From an uncultured Phycisphaera sp. (GTDB lineage: Bacteria; Planctomycetota; Phycisphaerae; Phycisphaerales; SM1A02), in contig CALDQF010000362.1 of the NCBI GenBank assembly GCA_937911845.1, forward strand, positions 1 to 11,526: 11,526 nucleotides of DNA, read 5' to 3'. A model generated the notes under the pieces. The model made no database searches, had not been told where the DNA came from, and worked only from the letters and a program-made list of their open reading frames with translations. The position numbers and the translations under genes were made by a program. Within the stretch, counting starts at the first letter, position 1, and the number at the start of each line of letters is the position of its first letter. Below are positions 6,436 to 11,526 of the stretch, one piece after another.

Positions 6436-7659
6436 GTCAAACGATCCGTCAGGTCGGTGTGTTCCGGGAGCGGGGGTTGAAGCGCCTTGCCAAGACGATG
6501 GGTACTCAGGATCGTCGAAATCCAGCGCGGCTTTGGTGGGGAAAAGGGGCCGGAAGGTGTCGCACATCACCGCCAGTTCACTGGTGTGGCTGGCATCGAG
6601 TGATTTTTCCACGGTGCCCGGGTGGGGGCCGTGCGGGATGCCTTGGGGATGCGCGGTCAGCGAGCCCACCTCGATGCCCTTTCGGGCTTTGTAGTTCCCG
6701 GCCACGTAGTAGAGCACTTCGTCGGAATCCAGGTTGGAGTGGTTGTACGGGACCTTGATGGCCTCCTCGTGGAAATCCAACGGGCGGGGGCAGAAGGAAC
6801 AAATCACGAAGTTTTGGGCTTCGAAGGTTTGGTGGGTCGGGGGGGGCATGTGGTGCTTGCCCACAATCGGACTGAAGTCATCAATGTTAAAGGCGTAAGG
6901 GTAGTAGCAGCCATCCCAGCCCACGACATCCAACGGGTGGTGGTCGTAGATGTATTTGTGGACGCAGTCTCGAGCTTTGATGCGCACTTCGAACTCGCCG
7001 GATTCGTCGAACGTCAAAGGGAACTCGGGACCACGCAGGTCGCGTTCGCAATACGGCGCGTGTTCGAGGAATTGGCTGGTTTGCTTCGAGACGTAACGCG
7101 GTGGCGGTCCAATATGAGAACCGTTTGCGGTTTCGATGACCATAATTCGAGGACGTTCTTCGCCTTCGAGTGTTTCATCAAACACCAGGCGGTAAATCGT
7201 GCCTTTGGGAATGATGAGGTAGTCCCGTTCTCGGAATGGAATCGTTCCAAACTGCGTGTACAGCGTTCCTCTTCCAAAGTGGACGAAGATACATTCGTCA
7301 CCCATCGCATTGTTGAAGTGGTAATCCATCGCTTCTTCTGGAACGCAGACGCTCATTTCGCAATCGGCATTGCCAAAGAGCACCACGCGGCCCGTCACGG
7401 GATCCCCCTTGGGCGGCAACGGCATGCTCTTCACATGTCGCATCCGCATCGTGTCCATTTCCACATACTCCGGTTTGGTGCTGTACAAGGCCTCCCAGCC
7501 CATCACTTGGGTGGGGGCATGAATGTGGTACATGGTTGACGTGGGACCAACGAAGCCTTCGGTGCCAAAAACCTCTTCCGCATACAGCCGGCCACCGGGG
7601 CCACGGAATTGGATGTGTCGTTTTGAAGGAAGTTGTCCCAGAGTTCTGTAATACGCCAT
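6430..7659 (-). CDS. hmgA: Homogentisate 1,2-dioxygenase
   Basis: A non-heme Fe(II) enzyme that opens the ring of homogentisate to give 4-maleylacetoacetate, the middle step of tyrosine degradation. 409 residues, somewhat shorter than the animal enzyme (about 445) and of the short bacterial form. Iron ligands by comparison with human H335/E341/H371: H307 and E314 in PYNHSNLDSDE, and H343 in IPHGPHPG; the His-Glu spacing is one residue longer than in human but resembles what I recall of many bacterial homologues. Other landmarks: MYHIHAPTQV, YLIIPKGTIYRL, VVGWDGCYYPYAFNIDDFSP and HQTFEAQNF. No Shine-Dalgarno precedes ATG 7659; instead TAGAAT lies six bases upstream, suggesting a leaderless message. 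A small membrane protein gene diverges 29 bases away. Hpd, which makes its substrate, lies about 0.8 kb beyond in the opposite direction. Confidence 0.96.
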   Translation of the reverse strand: MAYYRTLGQLPSKRHIQFRGPGGRLYAEEVFGTEGFVGPTSTMYHIHAPTQVMGWEALYSTKPEYVEMDTMRMRHVKSMPLPPKGDPVTGRVVLFGNADCEMSVCVPEEAMDYHFNNAMGDECIFVHFGRGTLYTQFGTIPFRERDYLIIPKGTIYRLVFDETLEGEERPRIMVIETANGSHIGPPPRYVSKQTSQFLEHAPYCERDLRGPEFPLTFDESGEFEVRIKARDCVHKYIYDHHPLDVVGWDGCYYPYAFNIDDFSPIVGKHHMPPPTHQTFEAQNFVICSFCPRPLDFHEEAIKVPYNHSNLDSDEVLYYVAGNYKARKGIEVGSLTAHPQGIPHGPHPGTVEKSLDASHTSELAVMCDTFRPLFPTKAALDFDDPEYPSSWQGASTPAPGTHRPDGSFDA

Positions 7660-7665
7660 ATCTGG

Positions 7666-7671
7666 ATTCTA
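7666..7671 (-). promoter_or_regulatory. TAGAAT -10-like element immediately upstream of hmgA
   Basis: Reverse-strand TAGAAT (five of six to TATAAT) is separated from ATG 7659 by exactly six bases. Transcription would then begin at or next to the A of the start codon, matching the lack of a ribosome binding site. groES has the same arrangement. No convincing -35 box is visible. Confidence 0.4.
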
Positions 7672-7688
7672 AAGGTACGATCGAAATC

Positions 7689-8093
7689 ATGGATGCCAAA
7701 CCCGCCCCAACGCTATTCATCCCGACATTCACGCTCATGATTGGTGGAGTGATGTTGGTGGGCGGTTTGTTCACCATGATTGGTGATTCGCCGTCCACGG
7801 CCCCGGGTTTGACTCTGGCTGCCATTGGCTGCGTTCTTGAGGCTTGCGGAGTGCTTTCGCTGGCCTACCCCGCCTTCCGCAAGCACATCATGCATGTGGC
7901 GATCTTGGCGGCGTTATTTGGCATGGGAAATGTGTTTTCAGCGCTGCCGGCGGAAGGCGAGGATTGGACTCAGACCGAGCTGGTCACCGCTGGCTGTTCC
8001 ATTTTGTGCACGGTGTTGTTTGCTGCGTACCTGAAGAGCTTTGTCAACACGCGACGCGGCAACGCATCGAGTTCGAGCACGCGGGTCAACTGA
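7689..8093 (+). CDS. Small four-helix integral membrane protein, function unknown
   Basis: A 134-residue hydrophobic protein. Four membrane segments can be read: about residues 9-33 (LFIPTFTLMIGGVMLVGG), 39-61 (LTLAAIGCVLEACGVLSLAY), 67-86 (MHVAILAALFGMGNVFSAL) and 98-120 (VTAGCSILCTVLFAAYLKSF), with short charged ends. Nothing identifies a function; lipoprotein or transporter motifs are absent. ATG 7689 is chosen because the in-frame extension upstream runs antisense through hmgA and does not look like protein. The ribosome binding site is poor: AAAGG at 7671-7675 is 13 bases away, while TACGAT (7676-7681) lies seven bases before the ATG, like the leaderless arrangement of its divergent neighbour. 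It ends 14 bases from the convergent groES. The coding pattern and clean membrane topology support a real gene. Confidence 0.75.
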   Translation: MDAKPAPTLFIPTFTLMIGGVMLVGGLFTMIGDSPSTAPGLTLAAIGCVLEACGVLSLAYPAFRKHIMHVAILAALFGMGNVFSALPAEGEDWTQTELVTAGCSILCTVLFAAYLKSFVNTRRGNASSSSTRVN

Positions 8094-8107
8094 ACCCCAA
8101 GGCTCGG

Positions 8108-8422
8108 TCACTCTTTGCGGAAGACGGCCACCACATCCTCAACGGGAATCACGAACAAACGGTTGTCCCCCTCGAAGTCGACCGGAATACCTTGTTTGGG
8201 GTTGAACAGGACGCGGTCGTATTGGCGAATTGGGTAGTCCTCATCGTGCTCCACTTGGGCACTGATTGCGACCACCCTGCCCGTAAGGGTAGGAATTTCG
8301 ATTTTGTCGGGAAGGTGTATCCCGCTCTTGGTCTGCTTGCGGTCTTCGTCTTTGCGAATCAGCACCCGTGAACCAATTGGTTCGACGGTTTCCAGCTGGG
8401 GTTTCTTCGATCCTTCGGCCAT
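8108..8422 (-). CDS. groES: GroES-family co-chaperonin (Cpn10), not paired with groEL
   Basis: A 104-residue protein of the Cpn10 family, which caps the GroEL chamber during protein folding in the cytoplasm. Seen: an N-terminal extension (MAEGSKKPQLETVEP) before the fold starts at IGSRVLIRKDEDRKQT; a mobile-loop region ending in SGIHLPD (usually GGIVLPD), so the hydrophobic GroEL-contacting motif is kept in altered form; then GRVVAIS, DRVLFNPKQGIPVDFEG and a terminal EDVVAVF. No groEL lies in the window, so it is probably one of several GroES paralogues. There is no Shine-Dalgarno before ATG 8422, but TAGAAT lies exactly six bases upstream, as for hmgA. It is divergent from hpd and converges with the membrane protein gene. 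The family call is secure; partnership with a particular GroEL is unknown. Confidence 0.9.
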   Translation of the reverse strand: MAEGSKKPQLETVEPIGSRVLIRKDEDRKQTKSGIHLPDKIEIPTLTGRVVAISAQVEHDEDYPIRQYDRVLFNPKQGIPVDFEGDNRLFVIPVEDVVAVFRKE

Positions 8423-8428
8423 GGCGTA

Positions 8429-8434
8429 ATTCTA
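8429..8434 (-). promoter_or_regulatory. TAGAAT -10-like element immediately upstream of groES
   Basis: Reverse-strand TAGAAT is followed by TACGCC and then the ATG at 8422, giving the same TAGAAT-N6-ATG layout as hmgA. Together with the missing ribosome binding site it suggests a leaderless transcript. No -35 box is apparent, and no CIRCE-type inverted repeat was seen. Confidence 0.4.
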
Positions 8435-8463
8435 GGGCGAATCGCATGGGTTCGGCCTTGGCG

Positions 8464-8469
8464 TACAAT
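8464..8469 (+). promoter_or_regulatory. Probable -10 element of hpd
   Basis: TACAAT matches five of six bases of TATAAT and lies in the 73-base gap between the divergent groES and hpd starts. The expected transcription start near 8476 would leave a leader of about 20 bases containing the GGAGG ribosome binding site. The -35 position (around 8441) carries no recognisable hexamer, so another factor may help. Confidence 0.4.
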
Positions 8470-8482
8470 AAGACCGCCTCAT

Positions 8483-8487
8483 GGAGG
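8483..8487 (+). promoter_or_regulatory. Ribosome binding site that decides the hpd start
   Basis: GGAGG lies eight bases before ATG 8496 and overlaps the alternative in-frame ATG at 8481. The upstream ATG would place the ribosome binding site inside the coding sequence, so 8496 (MSQTRPSS) is preferred. Confidence 0.75.
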
Positions 8488-8495
8488 GCTCCATT

Positions 8496-9683
8496 ATGAG
8501 TCAAACACGTCCCAGTTCTGATCCGGTCGAAATCGATGCCAGCGATCCATTGCGTCTGCACGATGTGGACCACGTTCGCTTTTATTGTGGCAATGCCAAG
8601 CAGGCCGCGTATTTCTACGCTTGGAACTTTGGATTTCAAGTCGAGCAGTACCGAGATCTAACCACCGGCAGTCGGGACACAGCTTCGTACCTGCTTCGCC
8701 AGGGCAACATCCGGCTGATTTTGGAGACGGGTTTGACGGCAGACCACGAGGCGGCTCATGAAGTGGTCACCTACGGCGACGGGGTCAAAGACGTCTCACT
8801 GACCGTGAATGATGCCGAAGCCGCTTACGAACAGGCCATCCGGAACGGCGCGGAGTCGGGATACGAACCTATCGAAGAGACCGACGAACATGGAACCGTG
8901 GTTCGGGCGGCCATTCGTTCGTATGGACGCGTGTTGCACACCTTTGTTTCCCGAAAGGGCGACTATGGATTGAACGCGGTTCGATCGGGAGGCCGGTTCG
9001 GCCCCGGTTGGGAAAAGGTCGACCACTTCCCACTCAACGAGTACAACCGCCAAAACCCTTGTGGTCTTGAGTTCGTGGACCATTTGGTGGGCAATGTTGA
9101 GTTGGGCAAAATGGACCACTGGGTGGAGTGGTATTCCGAAGTGCTTGGATTCAAGTTGTTCAAGCACTTCGATGAGGCTGACATCTCCACCGAGTACACC
9201 TCATTGATGTCCAAAGTGATGGACTCCGGTTTTGGTGTCATCAAGATGCCCATCAATGAGCCGGCGGAAGGACGCCGCAAGAGCCAAATTGAGGAGTACC
9301 TCGATTGGCACAACGACACTCCAGGCGTGCAGCACTTGGCCCTGCGAACCGACGACGAACTGCACTCCGTGCATGAACTTCGTCGACGCGGCGTGAATTT
9401 TCTGAAGGTTCCCCAGTCCTACTACGACGAAGTCTGGAAGCGGGTGGAAGCATTGGGTTGGGACGTCAAAGAGGACCATGAGAAGATCGCGGATCTCGGC
9501 ATTTTGGTGGATGCTGACGATGAGGGGTATCTGCTGCAGTTGTTCACCCAGCCGTTGCAGGATCGACCCACGCTGTTCTTCGAAATCATTTCCCGCCGCG
9601 GGTCGCAAAGCTTCGGAAAAGGCAACTTCAAAGCCCTGTTCGAAGCAATCGAACGCGAGCAGGCGCGTCGGGGCAACCTCTGA
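8496..9683 (+). CDS. hpd: 4-hydroxyphenylpyruvate dioxygenase
   Basis: A non-heme Fe(II) dioxygenase of the vicinal-oxygen-chelate superfamily that converts 4-hydroxyphenylpyruvate to homogentisate with loss of CO2, the committed step of tyrosine degradation. 395 residues, normal length. The three iron ligands are readable: H196 in VDHLVGNV, H280 in GVQHLALRT and E363 in FFEIISRRG. The N-terminal half (from VDHVRFYCGNAKQAAYFY) is the degenerate metal-free VOC domain; the C-terminal half carries the active site and ends with FGKGNFKALFEAIEREQ, as in plant and bacterial HPPD. The start is ATG 8496, set by GGAGG eight bases upstream. Its product is the substrate of hmgA on the opposite strand. 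The stop codon touches the likely start of EPSP synthase (TGATT), so the two are probably one operon. Confidence 0.97.
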   Translation: MSQTRPSSDPVEIDASDPLRLHDVDHVRFYCGNAKQAAYFYAWNFGFQVEQYRDLTTGSRDTASYLLRQGNIRLILETGLTADHEAAHEVVTYGDGVKDVSLTVNDAEAAYEQAIRNGAESGYEPIEETDEHGTVVRAAIRSYGRVLHTFVSRKGDYGLNAVRSGGRFGPGWEKVDHFPLNEYNRQNPCGLEFVDHLVGNVELGKMDHWVEWYSEVLGFKLFKHFDEADISTEYTSLMSKVMDSGFGVIKMPINEPAEGRRKSQIEEYLDWHNDTPGVQHLALRTDDELHSVHELRRRGVNFLKVPQSYYDEVWKRVEALGWDVKEDHEKIADLGILVDADDEGYLLQLFTQPLQDRPTLFFEIISRRGSQSFGKGNFKALFEAIEREQARRGNL

Positions 9684-10963
9684 TTCATCCGGACCCACTG
9701 TCCATCACACCGCTCGCGCCGGGTCCATTCCAGGCCCGGATGACGGTGCCTGGTTCCAAAAGCGGGACCAATCGCGCTCTTCTTTTGGCGGCTCTGGCCG
9801 AAGGAACATCGGTGGTCACGGGCGCGTTGCGCAGTGATGACTGCGATCGATTGGTGGTGGCGCTGCAAACACTGGGCGTTCGCTGTCTCCAAGTTGAGCA
9901 TGGTTGGGAAGTGCACGGGGTTGGGGGGTGCTTTCCACGCGGGGGTACGGTAGATTTGGGAGATGGGGGGACTCCAGCTCGTTTCATGTTGGCCGCTTCA
10001 ACCCTTTGTGCCGAGCCGGTCACGGTCGATGGATCACCACGATTGCGTGCACGCCCAATGGGCGATGGCATTCGGATTTTGGAATCTCTCGGGGCTCGCT
10101 TCGAGTGGCTTGGCGAAGAGGGACATCTTCCTGTGCGCTGCATCCGCGGGATCACCGGGGGGGAGGTCGAGGTGGGTGAAGTTGCATCCAGTCAGTTTCT
10201 TTCTGCGGCATTGTTGGTAGCGCCTTGGACGAGCCACGGGGTCACGCTCCGGTGCTCCGAAGCTCCAACCAGTGCCCCGTACCTCCGGATGACCATGCGA
10301 GCGTTGGCCGAAGTGGGGGTTGATGCTCAGGAACATTCAGGCTCGTTTGCGGTGCAGCCCAAAGCGCTCACCTTGACCGATCAAGTGGTGCCTCCCGATG
10401 CCAGCACCGCGGCCTACTGGTGGTTGTTGGGGGCCTTGGTGCCGGGGGCCAGCATGACGGTGCCCAGCTTTGCCCACAGTTTGGATCAGCCGGATGCCGC
10501 ATTGCTCTCGGTGTTCGAATCTATGGGCGCCAAAGTCAGACCTTCTGGAGCAGATATCACCCTTACGGGTGGATCGCTTTCCGGAATCGAAGTGAACTGC
10601 GAAGATTTTCCTGATGGTGCGGTGGCCTTGGGGGCCGCTTGCGCGTTTGCCGAGACACCTTCCCGGTTGACCGGACTGCACACGCTCCGGGTGAAAGAGT
10701 GTGATCGGGTCCACGCCTTGGCCACCGAGATTGAGCGCTTTGGGGGGCAAGTGGTGGAGCACACTGATGCGTTGGACATCACTCCGGCCCCTCGTTCCGG
10801 TCCGGATCTTGAAGTTGCCGCTTGGAATGATCATCGTATGGCTATGGCTTTTGGGTCTTTGGGATTGGTTCGTTCCGGCGTTTGGGTGCGTGACCCTGGT
10901 TGTGTGGCAAAGAGTCATCCTGCATTCTGGGATGACGTGGAAATTCTGAGGGCGCAGGCATGA
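9683..10963 (+). CDS. aroA: 3-phosphoshikimate 1-carboxyvinyltransferase (EPSP synthase), probable non-AUG start
   Basis: Joins shikimate 3-phosphate and phosphoenolpyruvate to make EPSP in the shikimate pathway, cytoplasmic. Motifs seen: VPGSKSGTNRALLLAALAEG, GDGGTPARFML (E. coli GNAGTAMRP), ASSQFLSAALL, EDFPDGAVALG with the catalytic Asp, RVKECDR with the Lys-Glu pair, NDHRMAMAF and DPGCVAKSHP, so the enzyme should be active. The first AUG-type codon, 9740, would remove the first beta strand: the in-frame codons before it (9683-9739) encode HPDPLSITPLAPGPFQAR, which matches the usual N-terminus. No ATG, GTG or TTG occurs in this frame back to at least 9581. I infer a start at ATT 9683, overlapping the hpd stop (TGATT), giving 426 residues (E. 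coli has 427); CTG 9680 or 9698 are alternatives. GGGG at 9670-9673 is a weak ribosome binding site. The ABC transporter gene overlaps its stop by ATGA. The function is secure; the start is inference. Confidence 0.93.
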   Translation: MHPDPLSITPLAPGPFQARMTVPGSKSGTNRALLLAALAEGTSVVTGALRSDDCDRLVVALQTLGVRCLQVEHGWEVHGVGGCFPRGGTVDLGDGGTPARFMLAASTLCAEPVTVDGSPRLRARPMGDGIRILESLGARFEWLGEEGHLPVRCIRGITGGEVEVGEVASSQFLSAALLVAPWTSHGVTLRCSEAPTSAPYLRMTMRALAEVGVDAQEHSGSFAVQPKALTLTDQVVPPDASTAAYWWLLGALVPGASMTVPSFAHSLDQPDAALLSVFESMGAKVRPSGADITLTGGSLSGIEVNCEDFPDGAVALGAACAFAETPSRLTGLHTLRVKECDRVHALATEIERFGGQVVEHTDALDITPAPRSGPDLEVAAWNDHRMAMAFGSLGLVRSGVWVRDPGCVAKSHPAFWDDVEILRAQA

Positions 10964-11418
10964 GTCCATTCCGCACGTTCTTCACGGAAATGATCCGCCA
11001 TGAGCGCAAGCGGGTGCTGGCGGGATTGGCTTGTGCGTTTGTCAGTGCTGGTGGTTTGGGCGGAGGCTTGCTTGCGCTAGCAGCGCCATTGCGGTTGCTT
11101 CTGGATCCCAACAGTTCAGCTACCCTGCGAAGTTTGCTGGCCGAAGGCGCCATGGGGTTCACTCCACCACCTTGGATGGTGGGTTGGGTGCCCGAAGAAA
11201 CCTGGGCTGGCGTGCTGACACTGTTTGGAGTGTTGCTTGTGGTGACGGTGGTAGGGTCGGCGTCCAGTTACGCCCACCAAGCATTGACCACGACGGCATG
11301 CGTCCGCGCGATCCGTAGACCCGCTTGGGGTTCTCGCCGCATGCCATCTTCATCCCGTAGGGCGCGCCGGGGAACTTCATGCCCTGCACGGTGCGCGACC
11401 ACACGTTCTTCAACGTGA
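10960..11418 (+). CDS. ABC transporter membrane domain, N-terminal fragment cut by a sequence junction
   Basis: Starts with ATG 10960, overlapping the aroA stop (ATGA), seven bases after GAGGG (10948-10952), so it belongs to the hpd-aroA run. About the first 115 residues look native: a short cytoplasmic start (MSPFRTFFTEMIRHERKR), a membrane helix (about 20-46), a soluble loop rich in Pro and Trp, and a second helix (about 82-108, GVLTLFGVLLVVTVVGSA) followed by SSYAHQALTTT. This resembles the opening of an MsbA-type exporter (ABC type 1 fused permease-ATPase), but the ATPase part is absent, so the identification is moderate. After about position 11300-11315 the translation turns into Arg/Ser-rich out-of-frame text and stops at 11418, because the DNA there belongs to an antisense amidohydrolase. 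The apparent 152-residue product is therefore probably not real. Confidence 0.6.
   Translation: MSPFRTFFTEMIRHERKRVLAGLACAFVSAGGLGGGLLALAAPLRLLLDPNSSATLRSLLAEGAMGFTPPPWMVGWVPEETWAGVLTLFGVLLVVTVVGSASSYAHQALTTTACVRAIRRPAWGSRRMPSSSRRARRGTSCPARCATTRSST
11291..11316. other. Abrupt sequence junction (assembly chimera or rearrangement breakpoint)
   Basis: Left of this point the forward strand encodes an ABC transporter membrane domain. Right of it the reverse strand encodes a conserved amidohydrolase segment, and both homologies break here. GC content rises from about 58-60% (hand count of two 60-base blocks) to about 66% (11321-11526). The bases around 11296-11314 can be read into both genes, which is typical of a join at a short shared sequence. 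No transposase, inverted repeat or att-like core is visible. Confidence 0.6.
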
Positions 11419-11526
11419 CCGAACGCCCGCCGGTGAGATTGGCCGATCCCGGGAGGATCTGGAGGCTGGTGACACCGCCATTGGCAAGCGCGCGGGTGAA
11501 GCCGGGATCCTGCGGCCAGACCGAAT
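11300..11526 (-). CDS. Amidohydrolase (COG1228, imidazolonepropionase-like) internal fragment
   Basis: On the reverse strand the frame beginning at 11524 reads, in pieces, SVWPQDPGFTRALANGGVTS, LQILPGSANLTGGRSVTLKN, VWSRTVQGMKFPGAPYGMKM and ACGENPKRVYGSRGRMPS. This matches the conserved middle of metal-dependent amidohydrolases related to imidazolonepropionase, with the hallmarks GVTSLQILPGSAN, GGRSVTLKN and KMACGENPKRVYG. The 5' part lies beyond the right edge. Homology is lost after RMPS, and the frame runs on through antisense ABC-transporter sequence to a stop at 11159-11161, giving a meaningless tail. It is more GC-rich than the rest and has no relation to the neighbouring genes, so it probably comes from another genomic location or another organism. 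Confidence 0.75.

Noticed and set aside
6622..7539. Long forward open frame (305 codons) opposite hmgA
   Set aside because: It lies wholly within the antisense of homogentisate dioxygenase and has no domain of its own.
8481..8495. Upstream ATG 8481 as the hpd start
   Set aside because: It would place the strong GGAGG ribosome binding site inside the coding region and has no binding site of its own.
1..11526. CRISPR array, tRNA or rRNA gene, insertion sequence, toxin-antitoxin or defence genes
   Set aside because: None of their repeats, conserved stems or protein motifs was seen on either strand.

Overview
The window reads as a chromosomal segment from a bacterium that is most likely a member of the Planctomycetota. 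The inference rests on gene content and style rather than any marker gene: a Tat-exported Gfo/Idh/MocA oxidoreductase with the GCGGRGRG nucleotide-binding loop, a XylR-type (sugar-binding domain plus AraC helix-turn-helix) regulator, a GroES with no GroEL beside it, and a glutamyl-tRNA synthetase with a long insertion after KMSKR. Base composition is moderately GC-rich by eye. No rRNA, tRNA, CRISPR array or insertion sequence was recognised.

Layout, left to right. (1) A forward run: the 3' part of gltX (3-1235), an uncharacterised 322-residue protein (1251-2219), fumarylacetoacetase (2219-3523, start codon overlapping the previous stop) and a Tat-signal Gfo/Idh oxidoreductase (3564-4841). (2) A reverse-strand XylR-like regulator (4870-6024), converging on the oxidoreductase, followed by the only long gene-free stretch (6025-6429). 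That stretch is AT-richer and holds a cluster of TTGCGNCAT motifs that are good operator candidates. (3) Reverse-strand homogentisate 1,2-dioxygenase (6430-7659), a divergent small membrane protein (7689-8093) and a reverse-strand GroES (8108-8422). (4) A forward run: 4-hydroxyphenylpyruvate dioxygenase (8496-9683), EPSP synthase (about 9683-10963, apparently with a non-AUG start) and the beginning of an ABC transporter membrane domain (from 10960). (5) From about 11300 to the right edge the sequence abruptly becomes a GC-richer fragment of a COG1228-type amidohydrolase on the reverse strand. This looks like a chimeric join or a rearrangement breakpoint.

The metabolic theme is tyrosine catabolism. 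Hpd makes homogentisate, HmgA opens the ring, and fumarylacetoacetase releases fumarate and acetoacetate. The three enzymes sit in three separate transcription units, and no maleylacetoacetate isomerase is visible in the window. EPSP synthase, an aromatic biosynthesis enzyme, abuts hpd, so degradation and synthesis of aromatic amino acids are physically linked.

The best candidates for something undescribed are the 322-residue protein translationally coupled to fumarylacetoacetase, the repeated TTGCGNCAT operator-like array, the shared TAGAAT-N6-ATG arrangement in front of hmgA and groES (possible leaderless transcripts), and the non-AUG start of aroA. I did not recognise a complete new multi-gene system.
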